A stretch of 64,000 nt of DNA from Novosphingobium sp. Fuku2-ISO-50 (GCF_001519055.1 NZ_KQ954287.1:62001-126000); one strand, 5' to 3'. Positions 17,102-26,007 are shown, numbered from the stretch's first letter. Notes: a model not told the origin generated them from the letters alone. A program made the numbers and translations.

Positions 17102-18327
17102 GCGCGATTGTCGCTACCGTGTTCCAGTCGCTGAAAGTCCGGAACTATCGGATCTGGGCGGCGGGGGCGCTTGCGTCAAACATCGGCACCAGTATCCAGC
17201 GCACCGCGCAGGACTGGCTGGTGCTGGTGGTGCTGACACACGGCAGCGCATCGGCGCTGGGCGTGGTGATGGCGCTTCAGTTCGCGCCCCAGCTGCTGTT
17301 TCTACCCTGGACTGGATCGGCGGCGGATCATCTGGACCAGCGCAAGTTGCTGATGACCACGCAGGCGGCCATGGGGATTCTGGCGCTCCTGCTCGGCGCG
17401 CTCACGCTGACCGGCACCGTGCGACTTTGGCACGTTCAGGTCTTTGCGTTCGTGTTGGGCATCGCCGCGGCGTTCGACGCACCCGTCCGTCAGATATTCG
17501 TCTCGCAACTGGTCGGCGACGAGTATCTGCCCAATGCGGTCACGCTCAACACGATATCCTTCAACATCGCGGGCCTGATCGGCCCTGCCGTAGCGGGTGT
17601 GCTGATCGCGGCCGTGGGCACCGGATGGGCATTTGCGCTGAACGGCGCGTCTTTCGTCGCGGTGCTGGCGTCGTTGTTTCTGCTGAAAAAGGTTGAACTG
17701 CACGCGCCTGCTGGTGCCAGGCAAAGCCGTGGCAGCTTCATCGAAGGCCTGCACTACGTCGCCGGTCGCCCTGATCTGATCGCCATCCTCGTCATGCTCT
17801 TTCTCGTCGGGACGTTTGCGCTCAATTTTCCGATCTTCATCGCGACCATGGCGGTGAAGGTCTTTCACGCCGACGCCCGTGGTTTTGGAACGCTGTCGTC
17901 GGCGATGGCCATCGGCGCCGTGGCGGCCGCGCTGTGGAGCACCCAAAGCGGCCGACCGACGCTTGTCACCCTGATCTGGAGCACAGCGTTGCTAGGTCTC
18001 GGCTTCACGCTCGGCGGCGTCTCTCCGACCTACTGGACCTTTGCCGCCTCACTGGCCTTGATCGGGATCGGCTATCTGACATTCATCAACGCGACCAATC
18101 CCATCATGCAGCTCTCGACAAAGCCATCCATGCGGGGGCGTGTCATGGCTCTGCGGATCGGTGTCGGTCTTGGTGCCACACCTGTCGGGGCTCCCATCGT
18201 CGGCTGGACGGCCGATCACTTCGGCCCACGCTGGTCGCTCGGCGTCGGGGCTGCGGCGGGTTTCGCTGCCGCAGTTGTCGGTGGATACGCTCTCGCGAGA
18301 AGCAAGCGACTTCCTGCGGCGCTGTGA
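17098..18327 (+). CDS. MFS transporter (EntS/TMS-type exporter family)
   Basis: A 409-residue integral membrane protein with about twelve hydrophobic segments. The N-terminal FQSLKVRNYRIWAAGALASNIGTSIQRTAQDWLVL and the DAPVRQIFVSQLVG blocks are typical of the MFS_3 (transmembrane secretion effector) group, usually exporters of small molecules. The start is TTG at 17098, overlapping the previous stop as TTGA. As the last gene of the marR cassette, it probably exports the compound sensed by that regulator. Confidence 0.87.
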   Translation: MSAIVATVFQSLKVRNYRIWAAGALASNIGTSIQRTAQDWLVLVVLTHGSASALGVVMALQFAPQLLFLPWTGSAADHLDQRKLLMTTQAAMGILALLLGALTLTGTVRLWHVQVFAFVLGIAAAFDAPVRQIFVSQLVGDEYLPNAVTLNTISFNIAGLIGPAVAGVLIAAVGTGWAFALNGASFVAVLASLFLLKKVELHAPAGARQSRGSFIEGLHYVAGRPDLIAILVMLFLVGTFALNFPIFIATMAVKVFHADARGFGTLSSAMAIGAVAAALWSTQSGRPTLVTLIWSTALLGLGFTLGGVSPTYWTFAASLALIGIGYLTFINATNPIMQLSTKPSMRGRVMALRIGVGLGATPVGAPIVGWTADHFGPRWSLGVGAAAGFAAAVVGGYALARSKRLPAAL

Positions 18328-18544
18328 ACGGCGGCGTCCAGGCCGAAATGCGATTGAAGGACCGACATGGGGCTTGCACCTGCCTTTGGGGTCCTGGACT
18401 GAGGTGGGGCAGCTATCCCACTTTCCCAGCCCGGAACCCGCCATTCCGTAATCGGCCCAATTGCCGACGTTTGGGCTAAGGTGATTGAGCGGCAGCTTAC
18501 AGAATGCCTCGATGAGGAGCTAGCCGTCCGCTTGTGCGGCGGCC
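18328..18544. other. Intergenic region after the MFS gene
   Basis: No gene is supported. Its reverse complement contains TAAGCTGCCG followed by an ACGTCGGC block, faintly like the dispersed repeat at 15374-15450 but inverted. If real, the cassette between them is flanked by inverted copies of a degenerate repeat. Confidence 0.35.
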
Positions 18545-18751
18545 TCAGTCCTTCGGTTTCAGCGTGATCCATACGTCGACCGGGGTGACGACTTTGCCCG
18601 GGGCGGGTTTGCCGATGTCGATGCGTTCGGCGGTGACCAGTTCGCCGGTTTCGAGCGTGAAGCTGGCCCATGGTTTCGGCATGCGGCCGAAAGTCATCTT
18701 CTGGATTGGCCGTCCGGTGACGGTGTTCATGATCGTTGCGGTGATACCCAT
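18545..18751 (-). CDS. Hypothetical small protein
   Basis: A 68-residue reading frame, GITATIMNTVTGRPIQKMTF then ELVTAERIDIGKPAPGKVV and ending VWITLKPKD. Composition is protein-like (balanced, beta-rich) rather than the Arg/Pro-rich pattern of false frames here. No family is recognised and the ribosome-binding site is weak. The frame is open far upstream opposite the DUF2867 gene, so the start is uncertain. Confidence 0.4.
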   Translation of the reverse strand: MGITATIMNTVTGRPIQKMTFGRMPKPWASFTLETGELVTAERIDIGKPAPGKVVTPVDVWITLKPKD

Positions 18752-18877
18752 GCCGCGCCCGTAGCGACCGGCGGGGCGACCTGTCCACCCGGCGGCTGTG
18801 GATAGCGGGGCCGTCGGGTGGCGGTTGCGCGGGCCGGCGCGGGCCTTATGATGCGCCCGATCACGGGAGATCAGGAC

Positions 18878-19372
18878 ATGCCGATGCCGCCGCCGACTGC
18901 CGATCTGGTCGCTCCGCGAAACGCGCTGGCCTATCTCGACGTGCAGTCCATGGCCCTGCCCTATCCGCTTCGCGCGCTGGAGGCCTGGGACCGCTTGATG
19001 GCCGAACCCTTGCCGTTCATGAAAGCGGCGTTCGCCGTGCGCGATGCGATTTCGGCGCGGTTTGGAGTCAAGCGGATCGGCGGCTTTTCCGGCACGCGCA
19101 AGGCCGATCCGGCACAAGGGGACATGCTCGACTTCTTTCTGATCGAGCGGATCGCCCCGGATGTGTTGACGCTGACCGTGCGCGATCGGCACCTCGATGT
19201 GATGACGTGCGTCACGACCGGCGAGCAAAGACTGACCATCACATCGTCGGTCACCACGCACAATTGGTTTGGAAAGGCCTATATGGTCCCGGTCGGCATA
19301 GCGCACCGCGCCATCGTGCGCGCCACGTTCGCGCGGCTGCGGTCGCGATTGGCAGTCCGGGCGGAACGCTGA
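18878..19372 (+). CDS. DUF2867 domain protein
   Basis: A 164-residue soluble protein. The blocks AYLDVQSMALP, FAVRDAISARFGVKRIGGFSG, FFLIERIAPDVLTLTVRDRHLDVMTCV and VTTHNWFGKAYMVPVGIAHRAIVRATFARL follow the DUF2867 pattern, a SRPBCC-like fold of unknown role. The ATG at 18878 is chosen because GGGAGATCAGGAC precedes it; ATGs at 18848 and 18851 are possible. Confidence 0.75.
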   Translation: MPMPPPTADLVAPRNALAYLDVQSMALPYPLRALEAWDRLMAEPLPFMKAAFAVRDAISARFGVKRIGGFSGTRKADPAQGDMLDFFLIERIAPDVLTLTVRDRHLDVMTCVTTGEQRLTITSSVTTHNWFGKAYMVPVGIAHRAIVRATFARLRSRLAVRAER

Positions 19373-19477
19373 CTCTCGCCTATCCGCCCTTGACGGCGGC
19401 GCGCTTGAACCGGACCTTGTTCATGAGGCATAGCCTCGTTTGCGAAACGCCTCGCTCATTGGACCTGCACGAACTTC

Positions 19478-20164
19478 ATGGACATTAGCCCGATCCCGGT
19501 CGAAACCGCCATCGGCGCGTTCCTTTTCGCGTTTCCCGCGCTGTTTTCGATCGTCAATCCGGTCGGCGGGGCGCTGATCTTCGATTCGGTGACCACCGGC
19601 AAATCGCCCGCCGAAAAGCGGAAAATGGCGTTCCAGATCGGGCTCTATTCGCTGGCCGTTCTGCTCGCATCGCTATGGCTGGGCGGCTATATCCTGAATT
19701 TCTTCGGAGTCAGCCTCAGCGCTCTGCGCATCGCGGGCGGGCTGGTCGTGGCCGCGCGCGCCTGGAGCCTGCTGATGCAGCCCGAAGCGCATGAAGAGCG
19801 CAAGGCGCATCAGGCAGAGCCCGCGCAAAACGCCGAAGACATCGCCTTTTTCCCGCTGACCATGCCTTTGACGACCGGCCCCGGGACGATCGCGGTCGCC
19901 ATCGCGCTGTCTTCGCAACGCCCGGAAACCGGCTTTGCGCCGCTCGGCTTTTTCGGCGGGGTCAGCGCGGCGGCGGCGGCGATCTCGCTGCTGATCTGGC
20001 TCTGCTATCGCTGGTCGCACGGGGTAACGCTCTTGTTGGGCCAGGGCGGCGCGCGGGTCATGTCGCGGCTGGTCGCGTTTCTGCTGCTGTGCGTCGGGGT
20101 GCAGATCATCGTGACCGGCGTCATCGGCGTCGGCGATCTTGTGGAAGCCGCGCGCCACAAGTGA
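19478..20164 (+). CDS. MarC family integral membrane protein
   Basis: A 228-residue protein with six hydrophobic segments. The N-terminal FLFAFPALFSIVNPVGGALIF and the central FFPLTMPLTTGPGTIAVAIALSS motifs are MarC/UPF0056 signatures. The family was once linked to multiple antibiotic resistance, a link later withdrawn; its true function is unknown. It is a single gene, followed by a short 19-bp duplicate. Confidence 0.88.
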   Translation: MDISPIPVETAIGAFLFAFPALFSIVNPVGGALIFDSVTTGKSPAEKRKMAFQIGLYSLAVLLASLWLGGYILNFFGVSLSALRIAGGLVVAARAWSLLMQPEAHEERKAHQAEPAQNAEDIAFFPLTMPLTTGPGTIAVAIALSSQRPETGFAPLGFFGGVSAAAAAISLLIWLCYRWSHGVTLLLGQGGARVMSRLVAFLLLCVGVQIIVTGVIGVGDLVEAARHK

Positions 20165-20182
20165 GCGTCGTTTGCGCAACCC

Positions 20183-20220
20183 GGACAGCTTGCTTCGCGG
20201 GGGACAGCTTGCTTCGCCCG
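20183..20220. repeat. 19-bp tandem duplication, two units, intergenic
   Basis: Two adjacent copies of GGACAGCTTGCTTCGC plus three more bases, differing only in the last bases (GGG versus CCG). It lies between marC and the DUF1993 gene. Its period is not a multiple of three. Confidence 0.85.
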
Positions 20221-20294
20221 GATCGAGCGTGCATCACCCGATCGCGCCCTGCTGCACTTATCAAAAGCCACGCGCACCAAAAAGGGAAGAGTTG

Positions 20295-20798
20295 ATGCCA
20301 AGCCTTTATGCGATCACCATTCCGGTCTTCATTCAAAAGCTGCACAGTCTCGATCACCTGCTGGCCAAGGCCATCGCCAGCGGCCTCGACGAGCAGGATC
20401 TGTTCGAAGCGCGGCTTGCCCCCGACATGTTCCCGCTGTCGCGTCAGGTGCAGATCGCCTGCGATACGGCCAAGCTTGCCGCCACGCGCCTGGCCCAGAT
20501 CGGGCCCCGCGCGATGGCCGACGAGGAAAAGAGCCTGGCCGAACTGCGCGAACGTATCGCCAGGACCATCGCCTATCTCGAAGAAGCCGACCCCGCCGCG
20601 TTTGAAGGCCGCGAAACCGCCGAGATCACGCTGGAATTTCCCAACATGAAAATGACCTTCAGCGGCCAGAGCCTCGTCACCGATTTTACTTTGCCCAATT
20701 TCTATTTCCACCTGACCATCGCCTATGCCCTGCTGCGCATGAAAGGCGTTTCGATCGGGAAAATGGACTTTTTGGCCGGGGCACAAGCGCCGGGCTGA
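20295..20798 (+). CDS. DUF1993 domain protein
   Basis: A 167-residue helical protein. SLYAITIPVFIQKLHSLDHL at the N-terminus, the DMFPLSRQVQIACDTAK block and the LPNFYFHLTIAYALLRMKGVSIGKMDFL ending are the signature of DUF1993, a DinB-like four-helix family with unknown function. The ATG at 20295 is preceded by GGGAAGAG. It converges on kpsD, separated by a 20-bp repeat array. Confidence 0.82.
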   Translation: MPSLYAITIPVFIQKLHSLDHLLAKAIASGLDEQDLFEARLAPDMFPLSRQVQIACDTAKLAATRLAQIGPRAMADEEKSLAELRERIARTIAYLEEADPAAFEGRETAEITLEFPNMKMTFSGQSLVTDFTLPNFYFHLTIAYALLRMKGVSIGKMDFLAGAQAPG

Positions 20799-20820
20799 AC
20801 GGTCGCATCCGGCGCGGCCC

Positions 20821-20900
20821 CCGCGCGCTATTTCACCTGCCCGCGCGCTATTTGACCTGCCCGCCCACTATTTGACCTGCCCGCCCGCTATTTCACCTGA
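20821..20900. repeat. 20-bp tandem repeat, four units, over the 3' end of kpsD
   Basis: Four units of CCGCGCGCTATTTCACCTGC-type sequence, with 1-3 differences each. The unit at 20881-20900 is the real end of kpsD (codons for Q-V-K-stop on the minus strand). The other three repeat those codons and the stop downstream of the gene. The period is not a multiple of three. Confidence 0.95.
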
Positions 20901-22096
20901 TTAACCATGCCCAGCCCGACATAGGCAAAGTTGGCGACCGTCATCGAGAATTTCTGCAAGTCCGCGCCGGGGGCGTTGGACACGTAGATCACGTCATGAT
21001 CGTGCATGCGAAAGCCCTGCGCGACAAAGAATGCGGCCGGATCGCTCAGGTCGAGGCGATAGATCACCGGCACGCGACCATCGGGCGTGGTCCTGGCCGT
21101 CGCCAGCACGGCGGGATCGAGCGCGGCGGGGTTTTCCAGCCGGAACAGGAACACGCCGTGCATATCGGCGCGATTGTCGTTCAGTCCGCCCGCACGACCC
21201 AGCGCCTGTGCCAGCGTCATGCCGGTCGCCTCAAACGGGATTTCGGCATTGTTTCCGGTCGCGCCCAGCGCCGTGAACGTCCAGGGCTGAAACATCGCCG
21301 TGACGACATCGTCGGGGGCGAGCCGCACGTCTTGCGCCGGGTCGCGGATGACCGCATCGAGCGGCATCGTCGCGACTTTCGACCCGCGCGTGATCTGCAG
21401 AACGGTCTTGGTCACCGGCTGTTTCACCCCGCCCGCATTGGCCAGCGCATCGAGCACGCGTTCGCCATGCGGGGTCACGTTGAAGCGCCCGGCGCTGGCG
21501 ACGTCGCCGATCACCGAGACATTCTTGAGCGCGTTGTGAGTCATGCGTACGATCACTTGCGGGTGGTTGGCCTTGCCGCGCAGCCGCTCGGCAATCTCGC
21601 GCTCGACATCGCGCGGGGATCGCCCGGCAACGACGATGTCGCCGACAAACGGCACCGCGATCCGCCCGGTTTCATCGACCATCTGTTCGGGCAGCCCCGC
21701 GCTGCGCGCCGCCTGAACCCCGGAATTGACAGTGCCCAGCGGGCTGATCGTGCCGAACAGTGCGGCGGGCGGCGCTTCCCAGATGGCGATGTCGATCGTG
21801 TCGCCCTTGCCGATCACGGTGCCGACCGCCGCAACATCGCCCAAAGCCTCGGCAAATGTCTGCTGCCGCTCGCTGGCGAAGACCTGCCGCGCGGCGACGC
21901 CGGTCAATTCGACCACGGTGATCGGCGCGGCCTGAACCGGCGCGCCCGCCGCGCGCGTGACCGAGCTTGCATAAGGGCCCGACCGACCGAATTCGCCGCA
22001 CCCCGCCAGCGGCCCGGCCAGAGCCAGCGCCAAGGCTAGGCCCGCGCCGGTGCGAAGCGGAAAACCGGCGGAAAATCGTCTTTCAATAGCTGTCAT
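20888..22096 (-). CDS. kpsD: KpsD-like capsule export outer-membrane lipoprotein (Wza/OPX family)
   Basis: A 402-residue outer-membrane polysaccharide export protein. The N-terminus has a lipoprotein signal ending LAGPLAGC, with Cys33 as the lipidated residue. The polysaccharide export domain begins at about residue 90 (IGKGDTIDIAIWEAPPAALFG), and SLBB-like repeats follow (VSVIGDVASAGRFNVTPHGERVLDALANAGGV; FTALGATGNNAEIPFEATGMTLAQALGRAGGL). It would form the outer channel that receives capsule from KpsE/KpsM/KpsT. It is divergent from kpsE across a 382-bp region. Confidence 0.9.
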   Translation of the reverse strand: MTAIERRFSAGFPLRTGAGLALALALAGPLAGCGEFGRSGPYASSVTRAAGAPVQAAPITVVELTGVAARQVFASERQQTFAEALGDVAAVGTVIGKGDTIDIAIWEAPPAALFGTISPLGTVNSGVQAARSAGLPEQMVDETGRIAVPFVGDIVVAGRSPRDVEREIAERLRGKANHPQVIVRMTHNALKNVSVIGDVASAGRFNVTPHGERVLDALANAGGVKQPVTKTVLQITRGSKVATMPLDAVIRDPAQDVRLAPDDVVTAMFQPWTFTALGATGNNAEIPFEATGMTLAQALGRAGGLNDNRADMHGVFLFRLENPAALDPAVLATARTTPDGRVPVIYRLDLSDPAAFFVAQGFRMHDHDVIYVSNAPGADLQKFSMTVANFAYVGLGMVNQVK

Positions 22097-22478
22097 GTCT
22101 GCGCGCCCTGCCGAAATCTTCACTAGCTGACCCCAATGCCCCCTTCTCGCCGTGCGGCGAAAGGGATTGCCTGATCCGATCCTAGCGGATTTCCGGCCGC
22201 CTCCGTCGAGGTATGGGTCCATTCCGGGGCCATAACGTAACGGGCGCGCAGCCATGCCTCATGGGGGCTCGGGATCGGCCTCGCCAGCGGGCTGAGACCC
22301 GATCCGGGCCGGTGCTCCGACACCCGTCCCGAGGGGCGCAATGGTGCCGAAACGGCGCATTCGGCGATCCCCTCGCGATGCGGCGGCGGATACATCCGGG
22401 GCATTCCGCACGCCTGGACGGGCAAAACGAACCGGACGGGCAAGACGAACCGGGCGGGCAAGACGAACGGAACGCACG
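22097..22478. other. Divergent control region between kpsD and kpsE
   Basis: No gene is assigned. It must hold promoters for kpsD (minus) and the kpsEMT operon (plus). A hairpin of the form CCCTT-CTCGCCG-TG-CGGCGA-AAGGG lies near 22140-22164. Next to the kpsE start lies an 18-bp repeat array. The frame of kpsE stays open through this array, encoding an Arg-rich leader that might be translated from a further upstream start. Confidence 0.6.
22417..22470 (+). repeat. 18-bp tandem repeat, three units, just upstream of the kpsE ATG
   Basis: Units are GACGGGCAAAACGAACCG, GACGGGCAAGACGAACCG and GGCGGGCAAGACGAACGG, ending 9 bases before the ATG at 22479. The array replaces the usual position of a clear ribosome-binding site. 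Confidence 0.92.
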
Positions 22479-23606
22479 ATGACCGACTCCATTGCCGAAT
22501 CACGGGCCAAGCCGCAGGTCTGGTGGCTTCGTCCGCTGTTCCTGATCTGCGTGGTGCTGCCGACGGCGATCGCCATGCTCTATTTCGGTGTGCTGGCGTC
22601 CGACGTCTATCTGTCGGAATCGCGCTTCATCGTGCGCGGGCAGGACAAATCGACGCCGACCGCGCTCGGCCTGCTGCTCAACAACGCCGCGCTCAGCCAT
22701 GGCACCCCCGAAAGCAGCGCGGCGCAAAGCTATCTTATGTCGCGCGATGCGCTGTCCGCACTCAATCGCGGCAATGCTTATGCGCGCGCCTATTCGCGCT
22801 CGGCGATTTCGCGATTTGACCGGTTCGATCCGACGGGTTTTGCCGGCAGTTTCGAGGATCTCTACAAGTATTACGAAGGCCACGTCCGGGTCGATACCGA
22901 CAATTCCGCCGGGATCACCGAGCTGACCGTGCGCGCCTATAGCGCCGCCGACGCGCGGGCAATCAACGAACAGTTGCTGCGGCTGGCCGAAACGACGGTC
23001 AACCGGATGAGCGAGCGCGCGCGCCAGGACCTGATCACCAGTTCCGAACACGAAGTCTTCGATGCCAAGGCCGCCGCCCGCGCCGCCGGGGCCGCGCGGG
23101 CCCGCTATCGCAACACCGCAGGCGTGATCGATCCCGAAAAGCAGGCGCCGATCCAGTATGAGCTGGTGTCAAAGCTTCAGGACGAATTGATCGAGGCACG
23201 CAGCGACCGGCGCCAATTGACCGTCCTCGCGCCGCAAAGCGCGCAGATCCCCGCGCTCGATGCCCGGATCAGGGAAATCGAACAGCGCATTGCCGAACAA
23301 TCGGGGCTGGCCGCAGGCAACCGCAGGAAATCGCTCGCCGCCGCCAGCGAGGAATACGAACGACTCTCGCTCGATTCCGACTTTGCCGCCAAACGCCTCG
23401 CCGCCGCGCTCGCCTCGCTCGAAGCGGCAGAGACCGACGCACAGCGCAAGTCGAGCTATGTCGAACGCATCGTCGAGCCCAACTTGCCCGACAAGGCCAT
23501 CGAGCCGCGCCGCTTGCGCGCGATCGCCACCACGCTGGTCTTCAGCCTGATCGTGTGGGGCGTGGCCACGATGCTGATCGCCGGGATCAAGGAGCATGGA
23601 TCGTGA
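22479..23606 (+). CDS. kpsE: KpsE-like capsule export inner-membrane periplasmic adaptor
   Basis: A 375-residue polysaccharide co-polymerase/adaptor protein that links the KpsMT transporter to KpsD. There is a short cytoplasmic N-terminus, a first membrane helix at about residues 16-36, a long periplasmic coiled-coil region (KLQDELIEARSDRRQLTVLAPQSAQIPALDARIREIEQRI...), the conserved SSYVERIVEPNLPDKAIEPRRLRAI block before the end, and a second helix close to the C-terminus. The stop overlaps the GTG of kpsM. An 18-bp repeat sits directly before the start. Confidence 0.93.
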   Translation: MTDSIAESRAKPQVWWLRPLFLICVVLPTAIAMLYFGVLASDVYLSESRFIVRGQDKSTPTALGLLLNNAALSHGTPESSAAQSYLMSRDALSALNRGNAYARAYSRSAISRFDRFDPTGFAGSFEDLYKYYEGHVRVDTDNSAGITELTVRAYSAADARAINEQLLRLAETTVNRMSERARQDLITSSEHEVFDAKAAARAAGAARARYRNTAGVIDPEKQAPIQYELVSKLQDELIEARSDRRQLTVLAPQSAQIPALDARIREIEQRIAEQSGLAAGNRRKSLAAASEEYERLSLDSDFAAKRLAAALASLEAAETDAQRKSSYVERIVEPNLPDKAIEPRRLRAIATTLVFSLIVWGVATMLIAGIKEHGS

Positions 23607-24433
23607 CGGCGCCCGGCCTCACGCACCAGCCGGCCTGCACGCCCGAGCGGGTGCCGTCGCTGCACGAAGCGCTGGCGATCGAGCGGCGGGTGATCTTTGC
23701 ACTGCTGATGCGCGAAGCCCTGACTCGCTATGGTCGGCACAATATCGGCTTTCTCTGGCTGTTTGTCGAACCGATGATCTTTACCGTCGGGGTCACCGCG
23801 CTGTGGTCGCTGACCAAGACGGTTCATGGCAGTTCGATCCCGATCACCGCCTTTGCCCTGACCGGGTATTCCAGCGTGCTGTTGTGGCGCAACATGCCGG
23901 GGCGATGCATCAACGCGCTCTATCCCAATCTGCCGCTGCTCTATCATCGCAACGTCCGCATTCTGGACATCTTCATCGCCCGACTGGTGCTGGAATTCAT
24001 GGGCGCGACGATGTCTTTCATGCTGTTGGGCATTCTGTTTCACATGATCGGGTGGATGGAACTGCCCGAAGACTTGCTCGAAGTGATCGGCGGCTGGTTC
24101 ATTCTGGCCTGGTTCGGCATGGCGCTTGCGCTGTTTCTCGGCGCGCTGTCGGTCAGAAGCGAGCTGGTCGAAAAGCTGTGGCACCCGCTGTCCTATCTGG
24201 TCTTTCCGCTATCGGGCTCGGCCTTCATGGTCGATGCCTTGCCGCACGAGGCGCAGGGCTATGTCTTGCTGTTGCCGATGGTTCACGGGGTTGAAATCGT
24301 GCGCGAGGGCTATTTCGGCAGCTATGCCCATGCCCATTACGATCTTGGCTATGTCATCGCGATCGCCAGCACGCTGACCTTTTTGGCGCTGTTGCAGATC
24401 CGCGCGATCGCACCGGAGATCATCATCGAATGA
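23603..24433 (+). CDS. kpsM: KpsM-like capsule ABC transporter permease
   Basis: A 276-residue inner-membrane permease of the ABC-2 type. It has six hydrophobic segments; the N-terminal ALLMREALTRYGRHNIGFLWLFVEPMIFTVGVTALW block is the KpsM/Wzm signature. It moves the lipid-linked polymer across the inner membrane using KpsT ATPase activity. The start is GTG at 23603 (GTGA overlap with the kpsE stop), with AAGGAG upstream. The N-terminus is somewhat longer than usual. Confidence 0.93.
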   Translation: MTAPGLTHQPACTPERVPSLHEALAIERRVIFALLMREALTRYGRHNIGFLWLFVEPMIFTVGVTALWSLTKTVHGSSIPITAFALTGYSSVLLWRNMPGRCINALYPNLPLLYHRNVRILDIFIARLVLEFMGATMSFMLLGILFHMIGWMELPEDLLEVIGGWFILAWFGMALALFLGALSVRSELVEKLWHPLSYLVFPLSGSAFMVDALPHEAQGYVLLLPMVHGVEIVREGYFGSYAHAHYDLGYVIAIASTLTFLALLQIRAIAPEIIIE

Positions 24434-25119
24434 TCCGCGTCCGCAACCTCACCAAGACCTATCCGATCCGCGGGGGCCATCGCACGATCCTCGATTCGGT
24501 GAGCTTTGACCTTGCCCCGGGGCGAAAGCTGGGCATCCTTGGCCGTAACGGCGCGGGCAAATCCACTCTGATCCGGATCATCAGCGGCGCTGAACGCGCC
24601 GATGCGGGCACAGTCGAACGCGGCATGTCGGTATCATGGCCATTGGCATTCAGCGGCGCATTCCAGACCGCGCTGACCGGGCGCGACAATGTGCGTTTCA
24701 TCAGCCGGATCTACAATTCCGATTTTGAACGCAATATCGTTGCGGTCGACGAATTTGCCGAGCTTGGCCCCTATCTGCATGAGCCGGTGCGCACATATTC
24801 GTCGGGGATGCGCGCGCGCCTCGCCTTTGCCATGTCGATGATCATCGAATTCGACTGTTTTCTGATCGACGAAATCAGCGCGGTCGGCGATGCCCGCTTT
24901 GGCCAGAAGTGTCAGGCAGAACTGTTCGAGAAACGCGCCGACCGCGCCATGATCATCGTTAGTCACGACGCGGCCTATGTCCGCGATCATTGCGACCATT
25001 TTGCAGTTTTACATGATGGACATATGCATTTTCATGATGATTTTGAAGACGCCTACACCTTGTTCAAGGGCCTGATCGGCTGGACCCCTCCGCCTGATTC
25101 CGGCACCGCCTCCAGCTAA
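24430..25119 (+). CDS. kpsT: KpsT-like capsule ABC transporter ATP-binding protein
   Basis: A 229-residue ATPase. Walker A is GRNGAGKST (residues 38-46), the ABC signature YSSGM is at 123-127, Walker B CFLIDE is at 143-148, and the switch His is in VSHD near 179. The short size without a C-terminal carbohydrate-binding domain is typical of KpsT/CtrD rather than Wzt of O-antigen systems. The ATG overlaps the kpsM stop (ATGA). A methyltransferase gene follows after 15 bases. Confidence 0.95.
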   Translation: MIRVRNLTKTYPIRGGHRTILDSVSFDLAPGRKLGILGRNGAGKSTLIRIISGAERADAGTVERGMSVSWPLAFSGAFQTALTGRDNVRFISRIYNSDFERNIVAVDEFAELGPYLHEPVRTYSSGMRARLAFAMSMIIEFDCFLIDEISAVGDARFGQKCQAELFEKRADRAMIIVSHDAAYVRDHCDHFAVLHDGHMHFHDDFEDAYTLFKGLIGWTPPPDSGTASS

Positions 25120-25134
25120 GGACACAAGCGCACA

Positions 25135-26007
25135 ATGCCCCTCGCCTTCTTTCGTTCCGACGCCGCAGAGCCCCTCGCGCTCGGCTCCCGGCCTCCGCTG
25201 CTGGCGCGGCCGGTGTCGCAGGCCTGCACCCGCAGCCAGATGGATGAAGAAGCCTATGTCTATTGGTGCAAACAGATCAGGGAACACCCGCGCGAACATC
25301 GCAAACAGTGGGAATTCTGCTATATCGCCCAGGTGCTCGCGACGGCGGGAAAGCTGGCTCCCGGACAGCGCGGGCTGGGCTTTGGCGTGGGGGAAGAGCC
25401 GCTTGCCGCCCTGTTTGCCGCGCGCGGCGCCCGCGTTCTGGCGACCGACCTCGCACCGGAGGCGGCGGCAGGCACCGGCTGGATCGAAACCAGCCAACAT
25501 GCCCGCAGCAAAGAAGGGCTGAACCGTCGCGGTATCTGTCCGCCCGACCTGTTTGCCGACAATGTCGAATTCCGCTTCGCCGACATGAACGCCATCGCGG
25601 ATACACTTGGCTCCGAACATCAGGGACCGTTCGATTTCATCTGGTCGGCCTGTGCCTTTGAACATCTCGGCTCGATCGAACGGGGCGGGGCATTCCTGCG
25701 CAACACGGCCCGACTGCTCGCGCCGGGGGGAATCGCCGTCCACACGACCGAATTCAACTGTTCTTCCAACAGTGCGACGCTCGATCATGCCAGCACGGTA
25801 CTCTTCCGCCGCCGCGACTTCGAAGATTTTGGGTCCGAACTGGCGAAATTGGGCTGCGAAACCGTGTTCAATTTCGACCTCGGCGATCTGCCCGCAGATC
25901 ACCACATCGACATGGCACCCTATTCACATGACCTGCACCTGAAACTGCAACTGGAAGAATGGGTCACGACCTCGTTCGGCATCGCCTTCACGCGCAAGGC
26001 CGCCTGA
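25135..26007 (+). CDS. Class I SAM-dependent methyltransferase
   Basis: A 290-residue protein with a Rossmann-type methyltransferase core: GLGFGVGEEPLAALFAARGARVLATDLAPE (motif I and acidic loop) at about residues 78-108, FDFIWSACAFEHLGSIERG (motif for post-I/II), and LLAPGGIAVHTTEFN. It would methylate a sugar or small group with S-adenosylmethionine. As the fourth gene in the kpsEMT operon it most likely decorates the capsule or its precursor; the substrate is not evident. Confidence 0.83.
   Translation: MPLAFFRSDAAEPLALGSRPPLLARPVSQACTRSQMDEEAYVYWCKQIREHPREHRKQWEFCYIAQVLATAGKLAPGQRGLGFGVGEEPLAALFAARGARVLATDLAPEAAAGTGWIETSQHARSKEGLNRRGICPPDLFADNVEFRFADMNAIADTLGSEHQGPFDFIWSACAFEHLGSIERGGAFLRNTARLLAPGGIAVHTTEFNCSSNSATLDHASTVLFRRRDFEDFGSELAKLGCETVFNFDLGDLPADHHIDMAPYSHDLHLKLQLEEWVTTSFGIAFTRKAA

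Noticed and set aside
18752..19306. Extension of the small minus-strand gene at 18545 through the DUF2867 gene
   Set aside because: The upstream part has the skewed composition of an antisense frame and overlaps a better-supported gene; only the last 68 codons look protein-like.
20821..20900. Possible CRISPR array at the 20-bp repeats
   Set aside because: The units are directly adjacent with no spacers, and no cas gene is present in the window.
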